This document shows positions 25,930 through 36,720 of a stretch of DNA of 64,000 nt, piece after piece. Both the position numbers and the translations under genes were made by a program. Every line of letters begins with the position of its first letter. Positions within the stretch are counted from its first letter, which is position 1. The stretch comes from Artemisia argyi (lineage: Eukaryota > Streptophyta > Magnoliopsida > Asterales > Asteraceae), in NCBI GenBank assembly GCA_030686995.1, contig CM060704.1, forward strand, positions 171,861,718 to 171,925,717. The letters are read 5' to 3'. The notes beneath the pieces were generated by a model, which was not told where the DNA came from, made no database searches, and was given only the letters and a program-made list of their open reading frames with translations.

Positions 25930-25941
25930 CCTTTATATAGG
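25930..25941 (-). promoter_or_regulatory. TATA box of the antisense gene
   Basis: Minus strand reads CCTATATAAAGG about 100 bases upstream of the ATG at 25833, inside the element and outside the LTR. Its quality and spacing suit an RNA polymerase II promoter for the antisense gene. Confidence 0.55.
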
Positions 25942-26169
25942 GTTTCCCCTTGCCTTGGATGAACGACACGTGGATCCCACTACCTCCATCGTGTGGTTAG
26001 AATACCAAAAGGTACATGCACTTTTTCACGTATTTCATGGGATACGTGGGACACTTTGAGGCTAGATACATCGTATCTCCCCTTTTGGGCGGGAAATACT
26101 AGAATCTTCCCCGCCATGCTTGCCGCTAATATTACTAGTCTAGCATCCGCGGTTACTACCTACGCATAC

Positions 26170-26184
26170 TAGACTGGGGGGACA
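26170..26184 (+). other. Polypurine tract of the Tat element
   Basis: TAGACTGGGGGGACA immediately before the 3' LTR start at 26185: the expected plus-strand primer. Confidence 0.8.
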
Positions 26185-26661
26185 TGATGACGTATAGTCC
26201 ATATTCGGGTCACGAACCCGATTAATGAACATTATTAAGACCCAAACCCACCACTGGTGGGCTATCATAACAATGATTGGGCTACCATACTAATGGTTTA
26301 GGCTCACGAAATCCCAAACCCAAAGTTATTTATGGTTTTGATATAGATATCTCTTATTTAAGGATATATATCAAAACAGATATATACCGAAGAGTAAGGA
26401 GCACGTATCTAATAAAGAATTCGTGCCTATATAAAGAATATCATAACTCTCGTTAAAAGTACGACTTACAACCCTAACTCTTCAATATAACCCTAAAAAC
26501 CGATTACTTACTCTCACGCCGGAGGATAATCGTGGGAGACAATCCCACGATAAGCCTAACGGTGTTTATTTGTTTTCTTAGTACGCAGGTCTCAAGCATT
26601 AAGATCTAACTGGTACGAGAACAGGAACCCAAATAAGGATCGCCCAACTTTTGTATCAACA
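26185..26661 (+). repeat. 3' LTR of the Tat element
   Basis: Same ends as the 5' LTR. It differs by about 18 substitutions and one 2-base gap in an AT run, and has CCTATATAAAG near 26427. Confidence 0.92.
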
Positions 26662-27132
26662 GCAGTCTAATCAGTATTGGTAATTTGGTATTGTTCTATA
26701 CATATTACTCGACTTAAGTACAAAATCACTGGAAAATGTTTAAAGCTATACAATGAAACTGAAGAAAAAACACCCCGAAGTTTAAGGTATTGTTGTTGAC
26801 TGTTGACTCTCTGGAGAAAAACCCTAACAACCTAAAACGATTCTTGATCCATCAAATTCCACCAAACCTCTTTGATTCCCTGCATAATCCTGTGATTTAA
26901 CACTCTTATCTCTTGCTTCTTGTTGAATTAACGCTTGGTATCTTACGGATTTGGTGAGTTTCTTGTAATCGCGTACTTAGGGTTTCTGTCTTATCGTTTT
27001 TTATTAATCGACTTTAGGGTTCCTACTCCTTAGTCGATCCTGATCCTATATTCTATCCACTGTATCATATTGATTGGATCATGGAAGCTGGTTAGGTTTT
27101 TGGGGCGTCATGATTAAACCCTAAGCGATTAG

Positions 27133-27134
<2 letters not shown>

Positions 27135-27173
<39 letters not shown>
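27135..27173. repeat. 39-base T run
   Basis: Uninterrupted homopolymer in the leader of the LINE-like element, preceded by ATTAGGG. Length may be unstable or affected by sequencing. Confidence 0.9.
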
Positions 27174-28184
27174 CTGAATTGGTTTTGCTTGCTGCTGGTT
27201 TAATTGTGTCTGTTACGCTTTGATTGTTTATTGGTGGTGAGAGATGAATAAGGGTTTCTTGAGTCCTAAGAGTGTGAGTAACGAATCGGTTGTCAAGAAG
27301 AATCTTCCTGATGTGACGAGTTCTAGTTTGAATGTGGATGATGCTAGTGATTGTTCTATGAATGGTACTTAGAAAGTGGAGCCGATTCTACTTACGAAAG
27401 ACACATCACTTGGTGACGACTTGGAGCGGGTTACTTGTGCCGAATCTGTGAAACACTTGATTGATAATGCGCATCAGAATTTTGATGATGCCATGAATAA
27501 AATCCAAAGTGAGATTGGAGCTAATGAAGTTAATATTACCAGTACTCCTCCTGTTACTTCTGGTCCTAATTCTTGTTGGACTATTAATGTTATAGAAGCA
27601 AAGATAGGGGTAGTATATTGTATTAGTTATTAGTTTTAGAATTCTGTAAACCCAAGTTATATGGGCTGGGTCAATATGGGTCAATATGGGTCGTTTAGGT
27701 TATTAGGGATACAACGGTTATATAGTTTATACCGTTTAGTATAGGGTTGTGTCGTTTACTTTTGAAACGGTATAACTGCCACAATGGCAACGTTTCATCA
27801 AGTATATATATGTGTCGAGTCTGTAAACATACACAATACAATTCATCAATAAAAGTATCATTAGTATAAATCAAATTCTATTGTTATTTTGTATTCAGTC
27901 GAGTTCAATAATTGGCATCAGAGCTTACGGTTTAATCGATTCGAGGGAGGCAGAAAATTGTATTCAGGAAAGAAGAAAAGATCGAACATAAAGGGTGCTG
28001 TTTTGATTCGTGTATAGAAACAGAGAAGAGGGTTCATTTTTTTTGGTTGGTGTTGTACGAAGAATAAGGGAAGGAAGGAAGAAGACTTGTTGCTGCTGTT
28101 CGAAAAAGGAGACAGAAGAAAACCAAGAATTTCGTTTTTGGAAAGATTCGCAGAAAAGGAACTAAAGGCAGAACATTTTGTTTT

Positions 28185-28300
28185 GGTTTTGTGGTGAAAC
28201 CAGGAAGTTGTGTTGGTTTTGTGGTGAAACCAGGAAGTTGTGTTGGTTTTGTGGTGAAACTAGGGAGTTGTTTTGGTTTTGTGGTAAAACCAGGAGGATT
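28185..28300 (+). repeat. 30-bp tandem repeat, four units
   Basis: Unit GGTTTTGTGGTGAAACCAGG plus ten more bases, starting at 28185, 28215, 28245 and 28275 (last one partial). It lies in the TRIM interior between the primer site and the zinc-knuckle remnant. Confidence 0.9.
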
Positions 28301-28381
28301 AAGGATAGTTGGTTAATACTATTCTTGGAGGATACATTTAGGTGTTAGAACAAGATTGGAAAAGGAAGGAAGAAAAAGAAA

Positions 28382-28530
28382 ATGGCAGGCGATAAAAGAA
28401 AAAAGATGGTGATCAAGACCTGAGTCAGATAAGATGTTACAAATGCAAAGAATTTGGACACTACAAAGGCGAATGTCCAAAGTTGGAAGCAAACCTGATT
28501 CAGTACGAAGATGATGAACCATTGCTATAA
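28382..28530 (+). pseudogene. Gag zinc-knuckle remnant inside the TRIM
   Basis: A frame reading CYKCKEFGHYKGECP, a perfect CX2CX4HX4C copia knuckle, runs to a TAA at 28528-28530. The upstream ATG at 28382 is one base out of frame with it. It shows that the TRIM derives from a copia element by a large internal deletion keeping only the end of gag. Confidence 0.75.
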
Positions 28531-30737
28531 AGGGAACTTTTTGAAGAATTGAAGACTTTGCCGTCTATAACATTAGGGGGTGAATGTTGGACTATTAATG
28601 TTATAGAAGCAAAGATAGGGGTAGTATATTGTATTAGTTATTAGTTTTAGAATTCTGTAAACCCAAGTTATATGGGCTGGGTCAATATGGGTCAATATGG
28701 GTCGTTTAGGTTATTAGGGATACAACGGTTATATAGTTTATACCGTTTAGTATAGGGTTGTGTCGTTTACTTTTGAAACGGTATAACTGCCACAATGGCA
28801 ACGTTTCATCAAATATATATATGTGTCGAGTCTGTAAACATACACAATACAATTCATCAATAAAAGTATCATTAGTATAAATCAAATTCTATTGTTATTT
28901 TGTATTCAGTCGAGTTCAATAATTCTCACAAGGATGATACTACTAATGGTACGGGACTGAAGTTGATTTCTTACGCGGGTGCTACTTCTAATGAACCTCT
29001 GAAACATGTTTCAAACTTTCATAGGTTGGAATGTAGCAAGAAGAAGGCTGATGTTGATCTATCTGTCCCAATGAATGTAGTGCAAGAGGTTAACATGAGG
29101 TTCGAGAATACTCTCTACGGATACTTCCTTGGTCAACGCCTTGCTTTTCCTGTTGTTGATTATTATGTTCGCAATGCGTGGGCTAAGTATGGTTTACAAA
29201 AGGTTATGATGAATGCTAAGGGTTTCTTTTTCTTCAAGTTTACTTCGAAGAAAGGTGCCGATGATGTCCTTGATAATGGTCCTTGGTTGATTCGTAATGT
29301 CCCTATTATACTTAAACCATGGACATTGAACACCAACTTGCTTAAAGAGGATTTGACTAACATTCCGGTGTGGGTTAAATTCATGATGTTCCTTTAGCTA
29401 TGTTCTCTGATGACGGGCTTAGCCTTCTTGCTACATTGATTGGGACGCCCAAAAGGTTAGATGCCTTTACTAGTCAAATGTGCAAGGAATCTTAGGGCCG
29501 GAGTAGCTTTGCTAGGTGTATGATTGAAGTAAAATCGGATGAGGTACTAAAGGACAGTCTCACTGTTGAGATTCCTCTACTTGATGGTATGGGTTCAACT
29601 ATTGAAAAGATCCGGGTAGAATATGAGTGGAAACCGCCTCGCTGTGATAAATGTAAGGTATTTGGACATACTTTGGTTGAGTGCCCTAAGGTTGTCATAC
29701 CGAATGCTCAACCTACTATGAATGTAAGTGATGGTTTTCAGCCTGTTAACAATAAAAAGAAGGGTAAGCATGTTGCTTCGAATTCGGGTCGAGGAGGTTT
29801 TACCAAACCTGTGGTGGGAAAGCATTTTGAATATCAGCCCAAAAAGACTCTCCCTGAATCAAAGAAAGCTAATGTCAGTAGGAAGAAGGCTTCTGATGTG
29901 GCTAGTACGAGTGGAACCAAGATCACTACTTCTAATCAGTTTGATGCTCTTAATATGGATGATACAAATGGTTTTGGTATTCCTAAGGTTGTTACTAACA
30001 AGGATGTGGATGCTGGCTGTACAATGGAAGTTAATAAGGATGAGTCGGTTACGACTGGTACTACTTCACAAGTCCCTCTTGTGAGTGTTATGCAAGAACC
30101 GCTTGTGAGTGATTCTATGGGAACAATGGAAGGTGGTTCTACTCCTATTATTGAGAAAATTAGAAAGCTTGAAAAGCTGGTGATTGATGAGAAAGTTACT
30201 CTTGTGGATGATGCTGGTCATCCTATTCCGTCTACCTCTGTCACTAAGAGGGCTAACCCATTTTCTAAAGTGGGTGAGGTTGTGGTTTCGGATAGTGATG
30301 AGGAGGAGGTTCTTAACACGTTCGATGAATCAGCAAATCTTTTTGGTGGTGGTCATGAGCGTGAAGATGAGTATGACTATGATGATTATTCGAAGCAAAT
30401 TTATGATCTTCCAGGGGAATTGGATGCTCTTAATGCCATTTATGGTTTTAATCTCTAAGGTCGTATGAAGTAGTTTATCTTTTGTCAGAGTCACTACTAT
30501 CATGTGAGTAATAGTTTGTTTTCTTATTTTGAAAATAGGAATTATCTTGTTATGTAAGCTTTTCTCCTATGTAACGGGCTGGGATATGAGATTCACCCAT
30601 ATCCGTTGTACTTAAACGTTTTTTGGAGTAATACATTTACCGGATCGTTGACCTTTTACCCAAAAATGAAACTGAAGAAAACAAATCACAGCTAAAATCC
30701 TATAGTAACTCAATAAATAAAATAACACAAGAGACTG

Positions 30738-30999
30738 TTCATTGGGTATAAGAAATTAAGAACCATGAGGTCAAAATTTATTTATTGATTAAACAAAAAT
30801 CATTTTCATTTAATATTACTCTTTTTATACACTACATCGTTTGCCAGCTAATATTGTACATAACATAAATAAATTCATGGGTCAACACATGATATATTCT
30901 TGATTAACGTAGAAAATGAATATACTAAATCGTTTATAAAAACGAGAGGATTTACAATTCTACATCTAACTTTTCTGGATTTGATTTAGTTTTGGTATA
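30738..30999. repeat. Duplicated non-coding block X, copy 2
   Basis: Mate of 13678-13930, 0.5 kb upstream of GT47 copy 2, so part of it may belong to that gene's upstream region. Confidence 0.75.
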
Positions 31000-31532
31000 G
31001 GAAACGATCACGAGGCTGGTTAGACCGCTTATATCTAAGTAAAAAACTCGTGCTTATCATGTATATGACATGAACATGAGAAACCTCATGATATGTTACC
31101 AATCTATATTATATTAAGTTGGAACTCCAAATATACTAAAAAGTATTTTAAGAACATGAAGCTAGCGAGAATCTAAATACATATAGACGTAACAAAAGAA
31201 CACCGAACACATCTCAAATTCATTTCAATTATATCAAAGCAGCAAAAGTATAAGATTGTTTTGATTATGATGGTTTGTAATAAGAGCCAAAACACTTGCG
31301 CAGGATTTCTTTGCAGGCTATATCATACGGATGTCAAACGCTAATTTATGATCGAATCTATATTGCTACACAAGTATGCAAAGTTATATATCATTTTTAA
31401 TGATGTCGCGTATCAGTTCTTATACACGTTTGTAGTTTAAAAGAATAACTTCTTATTTCATCCTAGTGGTCTTTGAAAAATACCCACAGTAGTATAAGTA
31501 TAGAAGATGATTTAGACAGTATGAGTGCATAA

Positions 31533-33522
31533 ATGGCGGATGATACAAAATTCACCCTCACACTAATACCACTGTCTCTTGTTCTTCTCACAGTTTTTCT
31601 ATCTCCGGTAAAATCGACCTCAAGATTTCTACAAGATGAAACTGCAACTAATATCAAGGTAAAGTTTCTAACAGTCATCATTTAATAACAATTCTACACT
31701 TATTAATGCATGTTTTGGTAACTCTTTTTGAATTTTAGACTGATGATATAAGACTAGCAAGAATCGAAAAACAGTTAGCAAAAGCACGAAGCAAAATTCG
31801 CCAAGCGATAGTTGAGAAAAGATTTGCGTCTAGTCAAGACAATGGAAGTAACATCTCCAGTAGAATCACATACAGGAATCCTTTTGCGTTTTTTCAGTTA
31901 CGTGTTTAAATTCTAGTGAAAACATAATGTTTATTCCATATAGATTTGTTCTATTTATGCATTTTGCTTCGAAAAGAACCGTATATATTTATAGCCACAT
32001 ATATATATTTTAACTTTTTGATTTCAATGGATCATTCAGGAGTCATACGGAGATGATGAAGACATTCAAGATATGGACATATACGGAAGGAGATGTACCT
32101 TTGGCACATGTAGGCCCGATGAAAAGTATCTACAGTGTCGAGGGTTACTTCATTGAGGAGATGGAGAGAAAAGGAAGCACTATCGCTGCTAACCATCCAG
32201 ATGAAGCACATGCTTTTTTTATTCCCATAAGTGTGGCAAAAATCGTTCACTACCTCTTCACACTTAAAGAACCCTATGGTTTCCGAGACCGAATACAAGA
32301 CATATTCGAAGACTACATTGGTGTCATCGCACAAAGGTATCCTTATTGGAACCGTAGCAATGGAGCAGATCATTTCTATGTTTCTTGTCATGATTGGGTA
32401 TGCACTTTTCTTATCAGTTTACTCCCTCTCTATTTAAGTTGCTTTTCTTTTCTAGGTATAGATGAATGCATCTTGCACTTATTGTATATGGACTTATCTG
32501 ATGAAAAATTTAGGGCAAATGATATTAAAAGGTAATATACTTGCCACAAATTCATCGAATGGGTAGTGAACTATTTTTTTTCATTTTGAGGGTAATTTTC
32601 TTTCAAATTCATCTTCTTTAAGGTATTTTGCAAATTTTTTGGACAATTTTGCCCTTCGGGAAAAATTTTTTTGTATTAGCTATGAGAGGCAAAATTGTCC
32701 AAAATTCTTACAAAATACCCTAAAGATGATGATTTTGAAAGAAAATTACCCTCAAAATAAAAAAAAAAAATAGTTCACTACCCATTTGATGAAATTGTGG
32801 CAAGTATATTACCTTTTTTTATTATTTGCCCAAAAATTTATGCATGAATATAATAGGGGCCACATGCTTCATGGAGAAGCCCTAAAGTCTTTGAGAATCT
32901 CATCAGAGTACTGTGCAATGCCAACAGTTCGGAAGGTTTCGTTCCGAGAAGAGATGTGTCGATGACAGAGATCAATGGGCCATACAACAATACCCCAAGC
33001 ATAAGCAATGGCATATCGCCTTACAATCGTCCAATCTTTGCATTCTTCGCTGGTGGAAACCATGGTGATGTACGAGGAAAACTATTCAAATATTGGGGAA
33101 ACAAAGAAGACAATGATATTCAAGTTTACGATTACCTTCCAAAGGATCGAAACTATACTGAATTATTAAGTCAAAGTAAGTATTGTCTATGTCCTAGTGG
33201 CTTAGAAGTTGCAAGTGCTAGGATAACCGAAGCAATCTACGTGGGATGCATTCCGGTAATCATCAAGGATCATTACGTGATACCATATAGTGACGTGTTC
33301 GACTGGAGCCAGTTTTCTGTAGAAATACCCGTTGATGAGATTCCCGACCTTAAAAGAATTTTGCAAGGTATACCTTTTTCGAGGTATTTGGAAATGCAAA
33401 AAAGGTTAATGGAAGTACAAAGACACTTTTCGGTTAACTATCCAGCAAAACAGTTTGATGTGTTTCACATGATTCTTCATTCTGTATGGTTGAGAAGACT
33501 TAATGTTCTTTTAGAATCATAA
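31533..33522 (+). CDS. GT47 exostosin-family glycosyltransferase, copy 2 (4 exons)
   Basis: Exons inferred at 31533-31658, 31739-31896, 32040-32397 and 32857-33522, giving 435 residues. Exons 2 and 3 have exactly the same lengths as in copy 1 (158 and 358 bases). Exon 1 is 48 bases shorter, losing part of the stem after the membrane segment (residues about 7-24). The catalytic domain keeps the family motifs: [63 protein letters not shown] and [17 protein letters not shown]. Predicted role as copy 1: Golgi glycosyl transfer to a wall polysaccharide, acceptor unknown. No stop or frameshift. Intron 3 is unusual: a 319 bp MITE ends 25 bases before the acceptor, so correct splicing is less certain than for copy 1. 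Confidence 0.9.
32513..32831. mobile_element. Foldback MITE (319 bp) in intron 3, Mutator-like 9 bp duplication
   Basis: Both ends begin GGGCAAAT and the arms (about 145 bases each) are near-complementary along their length, leaving a short loop around 32660-32690. A perfect 9-base duplication AAAAATTTA flanks it (32504-32512 and 32832-32840). This size suggests a Mutator-type transposase as the mobilising source, though the ends do not look like classic Mutator termini. No coding capacity. Confidence 0.88.
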
Positions 33523-33704
33523 TCAACTTCATTTTACCATGCTAGAATGTTAGTGTGTATCATGCCATATTAATATTTTAAGATCATATTATATTTTTAA
33601 CTTGCAAGTTGCAACATTTACCTGTTACATTACTTTGATCTTTTTGATATGAGATTAGAGAGCCGAGTCCAGTTGTGTAGATAGGCCGAGGTCCATTATG
33701 TCAG

Positions 33705-33753
<49 letters not shown>

Positions 33754-35291
33754 ATTGTATATTTGTATCTATAAATATATAGTTCTATTAATAAACATCA
33801 ATTTCTATTAGAGGGTTTCAAATATTAGAGTGCTATGGCTCGCTTTGTTCATATCTTAAGAATAGGATGTACATCTCATCTACAAATGGTTCCACACATC
33901 AGAGTGCCATGGGTCACGTTCCTTCACACGTTAAGAATAAGGATACGAACATCTCATCTAAGAATCACCAGGTAAAGTTTTCGAACATGTGTTGTTCACC
34001 ATCCATAAAAAGAATTTGCGAGATTTGCGTTAGGTTAATAAGGATAGTTTGGCATCAGCATATTAGGCCAAAAAATGGTACCACAAATATTGTCTCCTCC
34101 TCGAATGTGAGAATTAAGAAACAGCGTAGCTGGAAGCAATGAGGGATGTGAGGCTGCCATTTCACCCGTTTTATATATATGATTACATTGAGCCTGATGA
34201 TTGATTGAAGAAGCAGTTAAATTGATGTAGTCTATGGAGGATAATGAGATCTATCAATATGGTGGGCACGTACGTCTAGAATTACAACGATTTGTGCGTG
34301 GCATTCAAGTGATTGCTATAACTACCAGAAGGGGATTGGCAATCTGCCACTTAACTGGAAATACGACCAAGACACTGCCAGTGAACTAATTTTGGCCAAC
34401 AGCGTCGTGATTCAAAGATCTACTATGCTGGAAACTGACCAGGATGTTTCATGTCTCAATATAGTCTCTATCATTAGTTCTATCTATATTGTTATCTAGC
34501 TAGTGTACGTGGTTTTGGTTTATTATGTGTGGTTTTCTGTGTTCTTGTTCATATAAACCAAGTATCAAAGTTAGGTTGTTCAAAGTATCTCTTCTGTGTG
34601 GTTTTGGTTAGTATACTGCAGACCTACGAAGATAATATTATTACAGTATCTTTTAAGTAAAGTGGGTCTTTATAATCCACAATTTTTTGGGGGAGCCTAA
34701 CTTTAAGTGAAAATTCAAAATACTCAGTAAGTTTTATCGAAGGTGTTTAAGGTAAGAACAACCCCCAAAATAAAATAAAATTCGAAAATGAGTTAACAAA
34801 CTGAATGATCTTATAACGCCCTCAAAATCGAGCAAAACGGAATGCCTTTAACGCCCTTTGGACTTGTTTGCTTACCTTTTTATTAAATGAGTTTAGTAAT
34901 TTACGACGTAATTGGAAAACCCTCAACCGCATCACTTTACACTGTTAGCCATTGCTATACAATAAGCACAATAAATAACTTTTACGTAACTTAGTGAATT
35001 AAAAATTTCATCATATTAAGCAGTTAAGTCAAATTCGAACTTCACCTAAGTACAACAGTAGACTACATGTTTTAAATTATAACAAACTCAAATTTTCTAT
35101 CTTCTACCGATGTGAACAGATTGTTACACACATGGTCAGCGAAACCAGCAAAACCATTCCAATTTATATGTTAAGTGAACCGTATCACTTATTTCCATTC
35201 ACTTAACGGGACGAACCTTTTTGTTGGTTTTATATACTAGTTATAGTCCACAACTTCAGCAACTAAAGATTAATCGAGATAAATATGAAGT
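33523..35291. other. Intergenic DNA after GT47 copy 2
   Basis: No supported gene. Short frames at 33867-34142 and elsewhere have no recognisable family. It holds the T run at 33707-33747. Sequence just before 35292 may be more of the LINE fragment, too decayed to read. Confidence 0.45.
33707..33747. repeat. 41-base T run
   Basis: Uninterrupted homopolymer after GTCAGGG, 190 bases downstream of GT47 copy 2. Nothing around it identifies it as the tail of a minus-strand retroposon. Confidence 0.9.
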
Positions 35292-35900
35292 GTGAAAGAG
35301 ACAAAATATACATGGAGATGGTCACTTGGTGAAGAAGGTGAGTTCACGGTTAAAGATTTATCAAGAATGGTGGAAGACAAGGTTCTGCGTACAGATAGTG
35401 GAGGTCAAGAAAAAATTTGGAACAAGTTAGTGCCTAAGAAAGTTAACATATTTGTGTGGAGGGTGCTAAAAGCAAGACTACCGGTTTGTGACACGTTAGA
35501 TAGAAGATGTATTGACTTGGACTCGGTTCTTTGTCCAAGTTGCAACAACGGAGTGGAAACTTGTGCTCATTGCTTGACCACTTGTGGTTTAGCCATGAAT
35601 GTTTGAGAGAAAATATTCGATTGGTGGAAGGTGGGGGATGTTAATGCGTTCTCTATCGATGAATTCTTTTCATCTATTGTAAGCGTTAATGTCTCCTCTT
35701 TCCTATCTCATGCTTGGCAAGCGGTTATTTGGTCTTTAGGATACTTCATTTGGAATAAAAGAATGCGCGTGCGTTTGGCAACAAGGTTTCAAGTACTACT
35801 AATAAAATTGTTCAAGACATTCAACTAAAAAGCTAAGAGTGGATTGTGCAAAGATAAGAGATAGATTGGCAACAATGGTTATCGGATCCCATAAATTTTC
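35292..35900 (+). pseudogene. LINE ORF2 C-terminal fragment (zinc-binding region of reverse transcriptase)
   Basis: 35292-35606 reads YTWRWSLGEEGEFTVKDLSR, then KIWNKLVPKKVNIFVWRVLK and CPSCNNGVETCAHCL, the zf-RVT region that ends plant L1 ORF2 proteins. After the TGA at 35604-35606 the same protein continues (SHAWQAVIWSLGYFIWNKR) with further stops. It is a 5'-truncated, decayed copy with no link to the ORF1-only element at 26769. About 400 bases of untranslated sequence seem to follow. Confidence 0.8.
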
Positions 35901-36355
35901 GGATAAAACAAGAGTGAGGTCAGACTGTGAGCAGTTCAGTTTCAATGTTAAATGTATCCTGTCTGCAAGAGTTTTATGTTTGTACAGGTCCAATGGCTTC
36001 TGCGCTGTTTGTCAGTTTGGAGCAGTAGCATCAGTGGTCCAGTCAGTATGACATTCCATTTGTCATGTTTAAGGTTGCAGCATTTATAAATTTGATGTTC
36101 ATTGTTTGCCTGGTTGTGTATTTTGTGTGGTCTTGGTTCATGTGGGATCATTTTTGTCTCGCATATATGGGCCAGTGTGCAAAATCACAACAGTTAAGTA
36201 TGTCAAATACATGTGGTCGTGTACTCGTGTTATTATATCCTTGTGAGTTTAGTTTTGTTGCATTTTGTATTAGGATGCCTTTTGTATTTTGGTTCTTGTA
36301 TTTTTATTTGGGTCTCTTGCTCTTTTAATTAGAGTAGCTTGTTTAATCGAGAAAT

Positions 36356-36720
36356 GTTTATTTATTTATTTTTTATTATTTTTTTTAACGGCAAATTTTA
36401 AAACATACATCACTTATCTCACAAATTCTGCTTCACATGCATGTCTCCAACGAGACTTGAACTCACAACTTCTAGCTTGATAGGCCACTCACTCACATAC
36501 TGGTGGGCATGGGCGGAGATAAAAGAGGGGCACAAGGGGCAGATGCCCCCCTAGCGAAAAAAATTGTAGTGTACATTTCTGAAAATATTTGGCCTTTTTT
36601 CGTAATCCTACGTACCAATTTATAGTGTAGTTTCTAAAATTTAACAAAGTGTGCTCCTCGATCAAAAACTTTTAGCTCCGCCGCTGAGTGGTGGGCCAAG
36701 AGGCATTTGGTGAAGAGAGA
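36356..36720 (-). mobile_element. Possible tRNA-derived SINE, split by a MITE
   Basis: On minus, GAGTTCAAGTCTC (near 36445-36457) resembles an RNA polymerase III B box. Downstream is an A-rich tail read as T-rich 36358-36390 on plus. An A box is not clear. Weak call, based on the B-box-like block and tail only. Confidence 0.3.
36509..36688. mobile_element. hAT-type MITE (180 bp)
   Basis: A perfect 8-base duplication TGGTGGGC flanks it (36501-36508 and 36689-36696). The ends are inverted, GGCGGAGATAAAAG against GGCGGAGCTAAAAG. An 8-base duplication is the hAT hallmark. No coding capacity. Confidence 0.8.

Larger units (their letters stand above)
14643..26661 (+). mobile_element. Complete Tat-lineage Ty3/gypsy retrotransposon with antisense gene (degenerate)
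   Basis: Delimited by two near-identical LTRs (14643-15121 and 26185-26661), a primer site after the first and a polypurine tract before the second. The target duplication is GTAGT on the left and GCAGT on the right, one base changed. Order inside: gag, protease, reverse transcriptase with its RNase H, a second RNase H, integrase, 0.7 kb spacer, antisense gene, polypurine tract. The second RNase H and an extra ORF between pol and the 3' LTR are known traits of the Tat lineage; an antisense extra ORF is known from Grande-type elements. The LTRs differ at roughly 18 of 477 positions by eye (about 4%), and pol has many stops, so the copy is old and dead. Confidence 0.92.
27574..28921 (+). mobile_element. 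TRIM-like copia element (1348 bp)
   Basis: Two 337 bp LTRs (27574-27910 and 28585-28921) that I can tell apart at only one position. They are flanked by the 5 bp duplication ATTCT (27569-27573 and 28922-28926). A primer site TGGCATCAGAGC (tRNA-iMet type, one base off the usual form) lies at 27913-27924 and a polypurine tract AGGGGGTGAA ends at 28584. The 674 bp interior has no pol. LTRs start TGTTG but end CAATA, not CAACA. The near identity means very recent movement, using proteins supplied in trans. Confidence 0.9.
27244..30458 (+). pseudogene. LINE ORF1-type protein (DUF4283 plus zinc knuckle), broken and interrupted
   Basis: The frame from ATG 27244 has a TAG at 27370-27372 and is split by the TRIM-like element between 27573 and 28922. 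After it, a DUF4283-like domain runs about 29000-29400 (NAWAKYGLQKVMMNAKGF, DNGPWLIRNVPIILKPW). A one-base loss near 29378 and a TAG near 29493 follow. The C-terminal part (29520-30458, 312 codons open) has the zinc knuckle CDKCKVFGHTLVEC, a basic Ser/Lys stretch and an acidic tail ending YDLPGELDALNAIYGF. In the family this is an RNA-binding, Gag-like protein of plant L1 elements. Removing the TRIM and one target copy restores the frame at that junction, so the insertion hit a copy already in this frame. Confidence 0.85.
26769..30664 (+). mobile_element. LINE-like insertion carrying ORF1 only
   Basis: Flanked by a 17-base direct repeat (AATGAAACTGAAGAAAA at 26752-26768 and 30665-30681), the size expected for target-primed reverse transcription. 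Inside are a 5' leader, an ORF1-type gene and about 200 bases of 3' sequence ending CCCAAA. No endonuclease or reverse transcriptase ORF follows ORF1, so it is non-autonomous or deleted. It was later split by the TRIM-like element at 27574-28921. Without that insertion it would be about 2.5 kb. Confidence 0.7.

Noticed and set aside
29728..30468. Two Leu/Met-rich plus-strand frames (118 and 94 codons)
   Set aside because: Frame-shifted shadows of the ORF1-type protein at 29520-30458.
36065..36480. Two plus-strand frames of 87 and 63 codons
   Set aside because: Very hydrophobic Leu/Phe-rich reading of T-rich DNA after the LINE fragment; no start context or family.
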